Below are positions 53,543-61,485 of a DNA stretch of 64,000 bases, piece after piece. Below the pieces are notes generated by a model. That model saw only the letters and a program-made list of their open reading frames with translations. It was not told where the DNA came from and did not search any database. Numbering within the stretch: position 1 is the first letter of the stretch; each line of letters opens with the position of its first letter. The stretch covers positions 620,001-684,000 of the forward strand of contig NZ_JAPWGX010000001.1 in assembly GCF_027213965.1 (NCBI RefSeq). Reading direction: 5' to 3'. A program made the position numbers and the translations under genes. This DNA comes from Maritalea porphyrae. GTDB taxonomy: Bacteria; Pseudomonadota; Alphaproteobacteria; Rhizobiales; Devosiaceae.

Positions 53543-54472
53543 ATGAGTGAACAAAAATCTGACCGCGTTGCTGACGCTGACGTAAAAAACTGGGTGGACT
53601 TATTTGCTCCAGCCCCAATCCGCCCCTATTTGCGCATGGCGCGTTTGGATCGTCCGATTGGTTATTGGTTGCTGTTTTGGCCTTGCGCGTTTTCTCTTGG
53701 GCTTGCCGCCGTTGCTCGTCCACAAACCGGGTTTTCATTCTATTATTTAGCGCTATTCTTTGTCGGCGCGGTGGCCATGCGTGGCGCAGGATGCACCTTA
53801 AATGACATTATTGACCGCAATATTGACGATAAAGTTGAACGCACCCGCTCCCGCCCTATCCCATCTGGGCAAGTGAGCGTTAAGCAAGCGGTGGTTTTTC
53901 TGGTCATTCAATGTTTGATCGGTCTGCTCGTTCTGCTGCAATTCAATGATTTCACCAAACTTTTGGGCATTTCATCGCTGATCCTGGTGGTCATCTATCC
54001 GTTTATGAAGCGCATCACCTATTGGCCGCAGTTGTTTTTGGGCCTTGCGTTTAATTGGGGTGCGTTGATGGGATGGGCTGCTATGTTTGGCACCCTGCAC
54101 TATCCAGCGCTCTGGCTTTATGCGGGATCGATTTTGTGGACCATAGGGTATGATACAATTTATGCGCTGCAAGATCGCGAGGACGATGCGATGATTGGGG
54201 TAAAATCCACAGCGCGGTTGTTTGGTAATTATGCGCGAGAAATCACCGCAGCCTTCTATGTGGGCGCATTGATATTGTGGTGGTTTGCTGCGGATGGCGC
54301 TGGGGTGGGCAGACTATTTCTTTATGCCGCGTGGACTGTGCCATTGCTTTTGGCGTGGCAAATCGCAACGCTAAAACCGGATCAAGGCTTGAACTGCCTC
54401 GTCCGGTTTAAAGCAAATCATTGGGTCGGGCTGGCACTGGCACTTAGTTTATTCATCGAATATAGGTTTTGA
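53543..54472 (+). CDS. ubiA: 4-hydroxybenzoate octaprenyltransferase
   Basis: UbiA attaches the polyprenyl tail to 4-hydroxybenzoate in ubiquinone biosynthesis, in the inner membrane. The 309-residue protein has eight to nine helices. The first Asp motif is in G-A-G-C-T-L-N-D-I-I-D-R-N-I-D near residue 85, followed by R-S-R-P-I-P-S-G. The second is in Y-D-T-I-Y-A-L-Q-D-R-E-D-D near residue 210. The ATG at 53543 gives the normal length; an upstream in-frame ATG would run through the rsmE start. Confidence 0.95.
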   Translation: MSEQKSDRVADADVKNWVDLFAPAPIRPYLRMARLDRPIGYWLLFWPCAFSLGLAAVARPQTGFSFYYLALFFVGAVAMRGAGCTLNDIIDRNIDDKVERTRSRPIPSGQVSVKQAVVFLVIQCLIGLLVLLQFNDFTKLLGISSLILVVIYPFMKRITYWPQLFLGLAFNWGALMGWAAMFGTLHYPALWLYAGSILWTIGYDTIYALQDREDDAMIGVKSTARLFGNYAREITAAFYVGALILWWFAADGAGVGRLFLYAAWTVPLLLAWQIATLKPDQGLNCLVRFKANHWVGLALALSLFIEYRF

Positions 54473-54514
54473 ATTTGGAGATACAAAACCTCGACCCAAA
54501 GTGCTGTAGTTAGT

Positions 54515-55024
54515 TTAGCCAGAGACCAACCCGAGCTTGCGTTTATTTAGAAAGCGAGGACGACGGTTCGCTTGCGGTGCGAACTGACGACGGTTTGTTT
54601 GATTGCCCACAAGCACGCCACCAACATGTTGCGTATAGGGCACCAAATCACCGTTTCCGGCGCGGATGAACAAAGGCAAACAGAGTTTTTTGCCCCAGTT
54701 TTGCCACTCAGCAACCACGGCGTGGTTACCTTCTTCTTCAAACACGCGATAATTTAAACCACTGTCCGTGTGAATAAGCTCAATCGCACTGGTGAGCACA
54801 CCTTCATCTGAAATGGTGGTTGCAACGGCAACACCCACATACTCGGTCACCGGGACTTTGATTTTGATGGGGACGCCGCTTTGGGTCAATGTTTTGCGAA
54901 CCGTTACGGTTTTCACATCATCTTTAGGTGCGTTGTCATTTGCCGGTCGGAGTGCAGGCAGGTTTTGCCCGTTCTTTCCGTTTAGGATCACTTTGGACCC
55001 TTTAACTGTTGTGCCTTGCAGCAT
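54515..55024 (-). CDS. Conserved hypothetical protein, probably DUF6101
   Basis: This 169-residue soluble protein with a basic C-terminus is convergent with ubiA. It matches the small conserved gene seen beside ubiA in many Rhizobiales and labelled DUF6101; that label rests on position and general resemblance. The middle part (V-P-V-T-E-Y-V-G-V-A-V and Y-R-V-F-E-E-E) is beta-rich. There is no signal peptide or membrane helix. The function is unknown. Confidence 0.65.
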   Translation of the reverse strand: MLQGTTVKGSKVILNGKNGQNLPALRPANDNAPKDDVKTVTVRKTLTQSGVPIKIKVPVTEYVGVAVATTISDEGVLTSAIELIHTDSGLNYRVFEEEGNHAVVAEWQNWGKKLCLPLFIRAGNGDLVPYTQHVGGVLVGNQTNRRQFAPQANRRPRFLNKRKLGLVSG

Positions 55025-55270
55025 GTTCTTGTGCCTTCCTGTTAACTCGAGAGCTGTTTTTAAATTTTTCGCTTCTCGTTGTTGAGACCCAAACTACCGA
55101 AGAGTTTTCTCAATCCGCTTAAAAAATGCGGTTAAATTTTCGTTGTTTCAAAGAGGGTTAGCAGGTTATGACCGGGTATAACGGCTGATTAACCGAAACG
55201 GTATGCTTGCGTCTTATAACAAGGTCAAATATCAGTCTCACCGGGCGTTGTGCCCGCTAAGGAGCCATGG

Positions 55271-56089
55271 ATGTCGCAAGAGAGCGCGCTCGAATTTGAA
55301 GATGATTTGGAATTGATCCGTTCTGCAGCTGTGAGCGCTGGGATCATCGCGACAGGTTTTTTTCGTCAAGATGTAAAAACTTGGACAAAAGAAAATGCGT
55401 CCCCGGTCTCTGAAGCCGACTTGGCGGTTGACCGTTATCTTAAAGCAACCTTGTGTGCTGAACGCCCCGACTATGGGTGGCTGAGCGAAGAAACAGCCGA
55501 CGATTTGGATCGAATGAATAAAGATCGAATATTTGTCGTTGATCCAATTGATGGCACGCGCGGCTATTTGCAGGGCGATGACAGTTGGACGGTATGCATT
55601 ACAGTCGTTGAAAAAGGCAAGCCAGTTGCCGGTGTTGTTTATGCCCCCATCCGCGATGAACTTTATGAAGCCATTGCAAATGGCGGTGCCTATTTGAATG
55701 GTGAACCCATTCGCCGACGCGCGCGGTTGGGCAACGCTGGCCCCATTATGCCCGCGCCCGGCGCTGTGCATCGCGAATTGGAAGCGCGGGGCATTTCTTT
55801 TGTGCGTGGTCCAGCAATCCGCTCTCTGGCGCTTCGGTTGGTGCAGGTTGCAACGGGTGTTTTAGATATTGCTGTGTCGCGGCGTGGGGCGCAAGATTGG
55901 GACATTGCTTCTGCCAGCTTGATCCTACAGGAGTGCGGCATAAGCCTTGAAGATGTGTGTTGCGGCCCTCCGACCTTTAATAAGGAAGAAATTCGCCATG
56001 GTGCTATTGCGGCAATGCTTGAGGACAGTCTAAAAGACGACATCCATGAGGTGCTGCGAAACATTTATGGATGTCCAATAGACAACTAG
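55271..56089 (+). CDS. Inositol monophosphatase-family protein (CysQ-like)
   Basis: This 272-residue Mg2+-dependent phosphatase has the metal motifs E-A-D-L-A-V-D, W-L-S-E-E-T-A-D-D near residue 78 and D-P-I-D-G-T-R-G-Y near residue 95. The third motif is Q-D-W-D-I-A-S-A near residue 205. This group hydrolyses 3'-phosphoadenosine 5'-phosphate or inositol phosphates; the CysQ role is inferred from its partners. AAGGAG lies six bases before the ATG. It leads a co-directional set with DUF4170 and a DUF374 acyltransferase, a conserved Rhizobiales neighbourhood. Confidence 0.88.
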   Translation: MSQESALEFEDDLELIRSAAVSAGIIATGFFRQDVKTWTKENASPVSEADLAVDRYLKATLCAERPDYGWLSEETADDLDRMNKDRIFVVDPIDGTRGYLQGDDSWTVCITVVEKGKPVAGVVYAPIRDELYEAIANGGAYLNGEPIRRRARLGNAGPIMPAPGAVHRELEARGISFVRGPAIRSLALRLVQVATGVLDIAVSRRGAQDWDIASASLILQECGISLEDVCCGPPTFNKEEIRHGAIAAMLEDSLKDDIHEVLRNIYGCPIDN

Positions 56090-56112
56090 CTTTTAAGTGA
56101 AGTGGGAACTTT

Positions 56113-56343
56113 ATGAGCGAAGACAAAAAACAGCTTCTACATCTGGTCATCGGTGGCGAGCTTGAAGACCTTGATGATATTACATTCCGTAATCTTGATG
56201 AAGTCGATATTGTTGGGATTTATCCAAACTATGAAACGGCTGCTGCCGCTTGGAAACAAAAAGCCCAAATGACCGTCGACAATGCACATATGCGCTATTT
56301 TGTTGTGCATATGCACCGTCTGCTTGATCCGGGCAAAAAATAG
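56113..56343 (+). CDS. DUF4170 family protein
   Basis: This 76-residue soluble protein has the DUF4170 pattern: L-H-L-V-I-G-G-E-L, I-V-G-I-Y-P-N-Y near residue 36, and R-Y-F-V-V-H-M-H-R-L-L near residue 62. Its function is unknown. It lies 23 bases after the phosphatase gene and four bases before the acyltransferase gene, so it is part of the same operon. Confidence 0.88.
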   Translation: MSEDKKQLLHLVIGGELEDLDDITFRNLDEVDIVGIYPNYETAAAAWKQKAQMTVDNAHMRYFVVHMHRLLDPGKK

Positions 56344-56347
56344 ATCG

Positions 56348-57064
56348 ATGAACACTGAATTGAGCCAACCTGAAAAATCGGGCTTTTTACAAAGCGCTGG
56401 GTTCCGACGCTTTTTGGGTTGGCACGTTCTTGGCGGTTATCTGCGGTTCACCTCCGCCTCGTCAAAATTTATCTATGATCCGCCAAATGCGCACGACATT
56501 TCTGCTGATTTGATGCCAGCGATTTTTTGTTGCTGGCACGGGCAAGGCATGCTGGGCATGAAATTGGTGCCTGTTGCCAAGCAGCTTTCTATCCTCACAT
56601 CACGACATCCAGATGGGCAAATTGTTGCTGCTGCGGCTGAAAGCTTTGGTTGCTCCACCGTCAATGGGTCTGGCGCTAGCTTTAAGCAGGATGAGGGAAC
56701 AGGCGGCATGGCTGCAATGCGCGAAATGTTGCGTGAGATGAAGCGCGGTCAATCGATCGGCGTCACCGCAGATATCCCCCCAATTCCGGGCCGCAATGTG
56801 AGCGATGGTATAGCACTGTTGGCGCGTTTTTCTGGTCGCCCGATTATTCCCTATGCGGTTTCCAGTTCGCGGCGCTCTGTTTTGGAAAATGTTTGGGACA
56901 AAATGCAAATCAATCATCCATTTTCGCGGATATCGGCCTGCATTGACGAACCAATTTGGGTACCCAAGACGGCAAAAGACCTAGAACCCTATTCAAAAGA
57001 GTTGGCGATGAAGCTTGATCGCACCACGGCGCGGGCTTTTGAGTTGGCGGACCAAAAGTCCTAA
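56348..57064 (+). CDS. DUF374 lysophospholipid acyltransferase-like protein
   Basis: This 238-residue protein of the DUF374 family is related to lipid acyltransferases. It has the active-site-like W-H-G-Q-G-M-L near residue 60, T-S-R-H-P-D-G near residue 80 and D-I-P-P-I-P-G-R near residue 141. It probably acylates a lipid A precursor or phospholipid at the inner membrane. In relatives it is followed by waaA and lpxK; here those genes are not found. Its stop overlaps the stop of the LpxB-like gene by four bases, convergently. Confidence 0.85.
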   Translation: MNTELSQPEKSGFLQSAGFRRFLGWHVLGGYLRFTSASSKFIYDPPNAHDISADLMPAIFCCWHGQGMLGMKLVPVAKQLSILTSRHPDGQIVAAAAESFGCSTVNGSGASFKQDEGTGGMAAMREMLREMKRGQSIGVTADIPPIPGRNVSDGIALLARFSGRPIIPYAVSSSRRSVLENVWDKMQINHPFSRISACIDEPIWVPKTAKDLEPYSKELAMKLDRTTARAFELADQKS

Positions 57065-58197
57065 GCGCCAGCTCCAGAGATAATGCGCACAGCAGCGTCT
57101 AGCGCGCCGGGTGGTCCAATCCGATCGATACCGATTTTGCCGCGCCGTTCCGCTTCTTTTGCGTCTTTAAGCAATGGCTCGAGTTTGTTGGCGATTTGAC
57201 TGGCGTCCAATGGCGACGAAACGCGACACTCCCCCATTAGTCTTTCGTTGCGGCGCACACGTTGTGGGCGGGCATCATCATGCACCAATGCAACAACCGG
57301 CACACCAAGTCCCGCGCTTTGAAAAACAGCCGTGCCTGCCTGCCCAACAATTGCGCGTGAATGCTTGGCAAGTGTTCCAATGCCTTTGTCGAAAAAATGA
57401 ATTTCGGTTTGGTCAAATGAGGCTGAGATGGCCAGATGTTGGCCACCAATCAAGTTTTGCTCGATAAGATTGCGCAAACCCGCCTTTTGAATGAGTGTTG
57501 CTATATCAACGTTTTGCGCCACCGGCACCAGAACCACCATCGGGTAACGCTGGGATAGCCGATTGATCGCATCCATTTCTATGGCAAAAACCTCAACGGC
57601 TTGTTCGCGACTGCCGGGCAAAAGTGTCACGGCTATTTTTTCGCCAATCAGCGGCGCAATGTCAAAGTCCAGTTCAGGCACGGTGTCCATCATCAAATTT
57701 CCGGCAAATCCCGCGTCGATATTCATCGCGCGCAACGAGCCAGCCAATATATCATCCCGGCACAGCACTTTACGCGTACAACGCTTTAGGGCTTGCTTCT
57801 CTGCCGCTGAATATTGACGTGCATAACCCGAATTATAGACATCGATATGGAGGTCGACCTGCTGACCGCCCGCCACGCTGAGCAGCGGTCCAACAATATC
57901 ACCAACGGTGACCACTTTGTCCCAACGGCCACGATTGTTACGCAAGAAATTGATGTGTTTCATCGCAGTGAAGGCAAGACCGTTTTGAAAGTCTTTAAGA
58001 AGTGATCCCACCTTGCGATGGCCTTCACTGGCCAAGCTTCCGCGCGGACCAACAGTTTCGCAAACGCCTTCATATGACTTGCCAGCGCCTACAGTTGGCA
58101 GCGCTTCAACAAGATCAACATGTTTTGAAAGTTCACGTGCAAACATGGCGGCCATTGCGTCTTCGCCATAACCGTTTGAGATAACCAATACACGCAT
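57061..58197 (-). CDS. LpxB-like glycosyltransferase (lipid-A-disaccharide synthase-related)
   Basis: This 378-residue GT-B-like protein starts V-L-V-I-S-N-G-Y-G-E-D near residue 3. Later segments typical of LpxB relatives include L-L-P-G-S-R-E-Q near residue 193 and G-Q-A-G-T-A-V-F-Q-S-A-G-L-G-V-P near residue 290. It resembles the LpxB-related group known mainly from cyanobacteria, and not canonical LpxB itself. Substrate and product are not known. It sits head-to-tail with DUF2093, in the place where waaA and lpxK lie in related genomes. Confidence 0.75.
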   Translation of the reverse strand: MRVLVISNGYGEDAMAAMFARELSKHVDLVEALPTVGAGKSYEGVCETVGPRGSLASEGHRKVGSLLKDFQNGLAFTAMKHINFLRNNRGRWDKVVTVGDIVGPLLSVAGGQQVDLHIDVYNSGYARQYSAAEKQALKRCTRKVLCRDDILAGSLRAMNIDAGFAGNLMMDTVPELDFDIAPLIGEKIAVTLLPGSREQAVEVFAIEMDAINRLSQRYPMVVLVPVAQNVDIATLIQKAGLRNLIEQNLIGGQHLAISASFDQTEIHFFDKGIGTLAKHSRAIVGQAGTAVFQSAGLGVPVVALVHDDARPQRVRRNERLMGECRVSSPLDASQIANKLEPLLKDAKEAERRGKIGIDRIGPPGALDAAVRIISGAGA

Positions 58198-58210
58198 GTT
58201 TGCGACCCGA

Positions 58211-58417
58211 CTACTTGGTGATGGCTTTCATCGAAGCCATGGCGTCGATATAGGGCTCTTGCTTGTCGACACTCCAATAGGTGAGTTCTTCAAGCGGAAT
58301 TTTTTGGCCCGTCACCGCACAGGTTACATAGTGACCGGGCTCAACGACGGCAATGTCGGCGTCTAAATAGCGCAGTTTCGCTTCGCGTTGGCCAAAACTG
58401 GGTTCAAATATATTCAT
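58211..58417 (-). CDS. DUF2093 family protein
   Basis: This 68-residue protein has the DUF2093 pattern: N-terminal A-K-L-R-Y-L-D-A-D near residue 13, C-A-V-T-G-Q-K-I-P-L-E-E-L near residue 33, then Y-W-S-V-D-K-Q-E-P-Y. Its role is unknown. In Rhizobiales it is normally found beside lpxK. Here it lies 13 bases upstream of the LpxB-like gene and may be co-transcribed with it. Confidence 0.88.
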   Translation of the reverse strand: MNIFEPSFGQREAKLRYLDADIAVVEPGHYVTCAVTGQKIPLEELTYWSVDKQEPYIDAMASMKAITK

Positions 58418-58464
58418 CTTATCCTCTTAGCTGCGCCCACATATAAGAGAGTGCGAACAAAAAA

Positions 58465-59955
58465 TCAAAACAAGCTTTCTTGTCCGTCGTTTGTTTTTTT
58501 CGCTTCAGGCTTTGGCACCTTCTTTGGTTTTGGCGTCGGCGCATCCGCGATCACCGCCCCAAGGTCACCATCGTGCATACGCAATGTTACGCCTTCACCC
58601 TTTTTCAACGCCCCTGCTGAACGCGCCACTTGCCCGCTTGCATCCAAAACCAATGCGTAGCCGCGGCTCAATACACCTTTGTAGCTGAAGGAATTCAGCA
58701 ACTTGGATTGTGTGTCCAGCACTGCTTTGCGTTTATCAAGCAAACGTTGAAATGCAGGATCCATCGATTTGCTCAATGGCTCCAACTTTAAACGGGCACG
58801 GCTGGTTGGTTGTTTCAGCCCCTGATCCAAGCGCCCACCCAAAGTGGTCAAACGTTCGCGCAGGTTTTGGTTTTTCTGCTCGAGCGCATTGGCTGAAACG
58901 CGCGGCGCTATTGTGCCCAGTTTTGCGCGCTTTTGCTGAATGAACTGGGTGAGTGCATTGCCCAAACGCAACGTCGCCAAATCTTGTCGTTGCCGGGCGG
59001 TTGCTGTGAGGTCTTGCGGCTTTGGCATAGATGCGGTGATCGCGCGCATCCGGTCCTTGAAGTTTGAAAGCGTGCGCAATTGGGCGTTGCGGGTTCGCGA
59101 CCCAAGGTCCTCAACATAGGCGACCAATTCTGCTTTTACCGGCACGGCCATTTCTGCAGCCCCAGTCGGGGTTGGCGCTCTTTTATCGGATGCGTAATCG
59201 ATCAGGGTGATATCGGTTTCGTGGCCCACCGCTGAAATCAAAGGGATTTGCGAAGCTGCGGCCGCACGCACAACGACTTCGTCGTTGAAGCCCCATAGGT
59301 CTTCAATTGACCCGCCTCCGCGCGCGACAATCAACAGATCTGGCCGCTTGATCGGGCCGCCGGGTTGAATGGCGTTAAATCCATCGATGGCACGCGAAAC
59401 TTCAGCCCCGCAGGTATCGCCCTGCACACGCACGGGCCACACGATCACATGTGTTGGAAATCGATCATCCAAACGGTGTAAAATATCGCGGATTACCGCG
59501 CCGGTTGGCGACGTGATCACACCAATGGTTTGAGGTAAGTAGGGTAACTCTTGTTTCCGGTCAGCGTCAAACAAACCCTCGGCCATCAGTTGCTTACGGC
59601 GCTTATCCAACAGCGCCATTAGCGCCCCAGCGCCTGCTGGTTCGATATGCTCGATGACGATTTGATATTTGGAAGACCCTGGGAAAGTGGTCAATTTGCC
59701 GGTGGCAATAACCTCCATCCCCTCTTCGGGTTTGACCGCTAGTTTTGAAAAAACGCCGCGCCAGATCACGGCATCCATGCGGGCTTTTTCGTCTTTAAGC
59801 GCAAAATAGGCATGGCCCGACGAGTGAGGACCGCGATAGCCGGTGATTTCGCCGCGCACCCGCACATGGCCAAATTTGTCCTCAACCGTCTTTTTGATCG
59901 ATTGAGAGATTTCGGTGACTGTGAATTCGTGGGCGTTTGATTTCAATTCTTCCAT
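58465..59955 (-). CDS. xseA: Exodeoxyribonuclease VII large subunit
   Basis: XseA is the catalytic large subunit of exonuclease VII, which degrades single-stranded DNA. The 496-residue protein has an N-terminal OB fold (I-K-K-T-V-E-D-K-F-G-H-V-R-V-R-G-E). The nuclease core shows D-R-F-P-T-H near residue 165, A-R-G-G-G-S-I-E-D-L near residue 205 and G-H-E-T-D-I-T-L-I-D. A long coiled-coil region follows. The ATG at 59955 is chosen because the frame upstream overlaps purD and lacks the fold. xseB is not in this window. The gene is divergent from purD. Confidence 0.94.
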   Translation of the reverse strand: MEELKSNAHEFTVTEISQSIKKTVEDKFGHVRVRGEITGYRGPHSSGHAYFALKDEKARMDAVIWRGVFSKLAVKPEEGMEVIATGKLTTFPGSSKYQIVIEHIEPAGAGALMALLDKRRKQLMAEGLFDADRKQELPYLPQTIGVITSPTGAVIRDILHRLDDRFPTHVIVWPVRVQGDTCGAEVSRAIDGFNAIQPGGPIKRPDLLIVARGGGSIEDLWGFNDEVVVRAAAASQIPLISAVGHETDITLIDYASDKRAPTPTGAAEMAVPVKAELVAYVEDLGSRTRNAQLRTLSNFKDRMRAITASMPKPQDLTATARQRQDLATLRLGNALTQFIQQKRAKLGTIAPRVSANALEQKNQNLRERLTTLGGRLDQGLKQPTSRARLKLEPLSKSMDPAFQRLLDKRKAVLDTQSKLLNSFSYKGVLSRGYALVLDASGQVARSAGALKKGEGVTLRMHDGDLGAVIADAPTPKPKKVPKPEAKKTNDGQESLF

Positions 59956-60063
59956 AATTGAACTGGTGCCTTGGATATTTGGTTCCGTCAAGGGTGACGC
60001 GCTGCCATCAACATGATATGGGAGCGCCAACGGGCAACATTCACAGATATCTGGACACATATT

Positions 60064-61332
60064 ATGAACATTTTGCTGATTGGTTCTGGCGGTCGCGAAC
60101 ACGCTTTGGCATGGGCGATTGCTAAGTCGAAACACACAGACACACTATTCATTGCGCCGGGGAATGCGGGCATGGAAGAATGTGGCAAGATTGTTGATTT
60201 GGACGTGGATGACCACGCAGCTGTTGCCGAGTTTTGCGCCGACGAAAACGTACAATTTGTGGTGATTGGTCCAGAACAACCCCTTGTTGATGGCATGGCG
60301 GATGTGTTGCGCGAATGCGGGTTGAAAGTGTTCGGCCCGTCCCAAGTTGCTGCCCAGCTTGAAGGGTCAAAGCATTTCACCCATCAATTGTGCGATGAAA
60401 TGAATGTGCCAGCCGCCAAATATAAACAGTTTGATGCGCTAGAGCCTGCACTTGCCTATTTGGCAGACCAAGGTGCGCCAATTGTGATCAAGGCCGATGG
60501 TTTGGCCGCGGGTAAAGGCGTTACAGTTGCCGAAACCCTTGAACAAGCGGAAGCAGCGCTGCGCGATTGTTTTGATGGTTCTTTTGGAGATGCTGGCGCG
60601 TCAGTTGTCATTGAAGAATGCATGGTCGGCGAGGAAGCTTCCTTGTTTGCGCTCAGCGATGGAAAAGACATTGTTTTGTTGCCTTCCGCTCAGGACCATA
60701 AACGCGCGTTTGATGGCGATAAGGGACCGAACACAGGCGGCATGGGCGCCTATTCCCCCGCCCCTGTTATGACCGCTGAAATGCTCGAGCGTGCGCGCAA
60801 AGAAATTATTGAGCCCAGCATTAAGGGCATGGCCGCGCGTGGCACGCCTTTTACTGGCGTTTTATTCATCGGGTTGATGATTACAGCCAAGGGGCCAAAG
60901 CTGATCGAATATAATGTGCGTTTTGGTGACCCTGAATGCCAAGTGCTTATGATGCGCCTAAAATCTGACATTGTTGAGCTTTTGACAGCCTGTGCCGATG
61001 GTACGCTTGGTGAAGAAACACCTGAGTTTGACGACGCGGTTGCCCTGACGGTTGTGATGGCGGCGAACGGCTATCCCGGCTCATATAAAAAGGGCACACA
61101 AATCAAAGGGCTCGATGCCATTGATGGCGATAATGTCAAAATCTTCCATGCGGGCACCAAACGCGACGGCGACAAATTGCTTTCAAACGGCGGACGTGTA
61201 TTGAACGTCACCGCCAAAGGTAGAACCGTGCAAGAAGCCCGTGACCGCGCTTATGCGGCAATTGATCAGATCGATTGGCCTGAAGGCTTTTGCCGCACAG
61301 ACATTGCGTGGCGCGCCATTGAACGCGGGTAA
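60064..61332 (+). CDS. purD: Phosphoribosylamine-glycine ligase
   Basis: PurD joins phosphoribosylamine and glycine with ATP, the second step of purine synthesis. The 422-residue ATP-grasp protein has M-N-I-L-L-I-G-S-G-G-R-E-H-A-L near residue 1. I-K-A-D-G-L-A-A-G-K-G-V is near residue 145, and the metal-site region N-V-R-F-G-D-P-E-C-Q is near residue 285. The ATG at 60064 gives the normal N-terminus. It is divergent from xseA and ends in a terminator. Confidence 0.97.
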   Translation: MNILLIGSGGREHALAWAIAKSKHTDTLFIAPGNAGMEECGKIVDLDVDDHAAVAEFCADENVQFVVIGPEQPLVDGMADVLRECGLKVFGPSQVAAQLEGSKHFTHQLCDEMNVPAAKYKQFDALEPALAYLADQGAPIVIKADGLAAGKGVTVAETLEQAEAALRDCFDGSFGDAGASVVIEECMVGEEASLFALSDGKDIVLLPSAQDHKRAFDGDKGPNTGGMGAYSPAPVMTAEMLERARKEIIEPSIKGMAARGTPFTGVLFIGLMITAKGPKLIEYNVRFGDPECQVLMMRLKSDIVELLTACADGTLGEETPEFDDAVALTVVMAANGYPGSYKKGTQIKGLDAIDGDNVKIFHAGTKRDGDKLLSNGGRVLNVTAKGRTVQEARDRAYAAIDQIDWPEGFCRTDIAWRAIERG

Positions 61333-61361
61333 ATCACCTTTTAGTTTTCTGACTTCCATTT

Positions 61362-61388
61362 GGCCCGCCCACACCCGGCGGGCCTTTT
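61362..61388 (+). terminator. Rho-independent terminator of purD
   Basis: GGCCCGCC and GGCGGGCC (61362-61369 and 61377-61384) form an eight-base-pair GC stem around CCACACC-like loop bases. TTTT follows. It lies 30 bases after the purD stop. Confidence 0.85.
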
Positions 61389-61445
61389 GTATGAGGGAGC
61401 ACTTTCAATTCTCCACCGATTGAGGTTTACTCGTTAGGTTGCATT

Positions 61446-61465
61446 AAATGAACGTCTGTTCATTT
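61446..61465 (+). promoter_or_regulatory. Palindromic operator-like site before the acyl-CoA synthetase gene
   Basis: AAATGAAC and GTTCATTT are perfect inverted halves around GTCT. The site lies directly before the ribosome site of the acyl-CoA synthetase gene. Its form and size fit a TetR-type repressor, as is common for fatty-acid degradation genes. The regulator is not encoded in this window. Confidence 0.6.
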
Positions 61466-61485
61466 GCTTGGGGAGGAAATTGACA

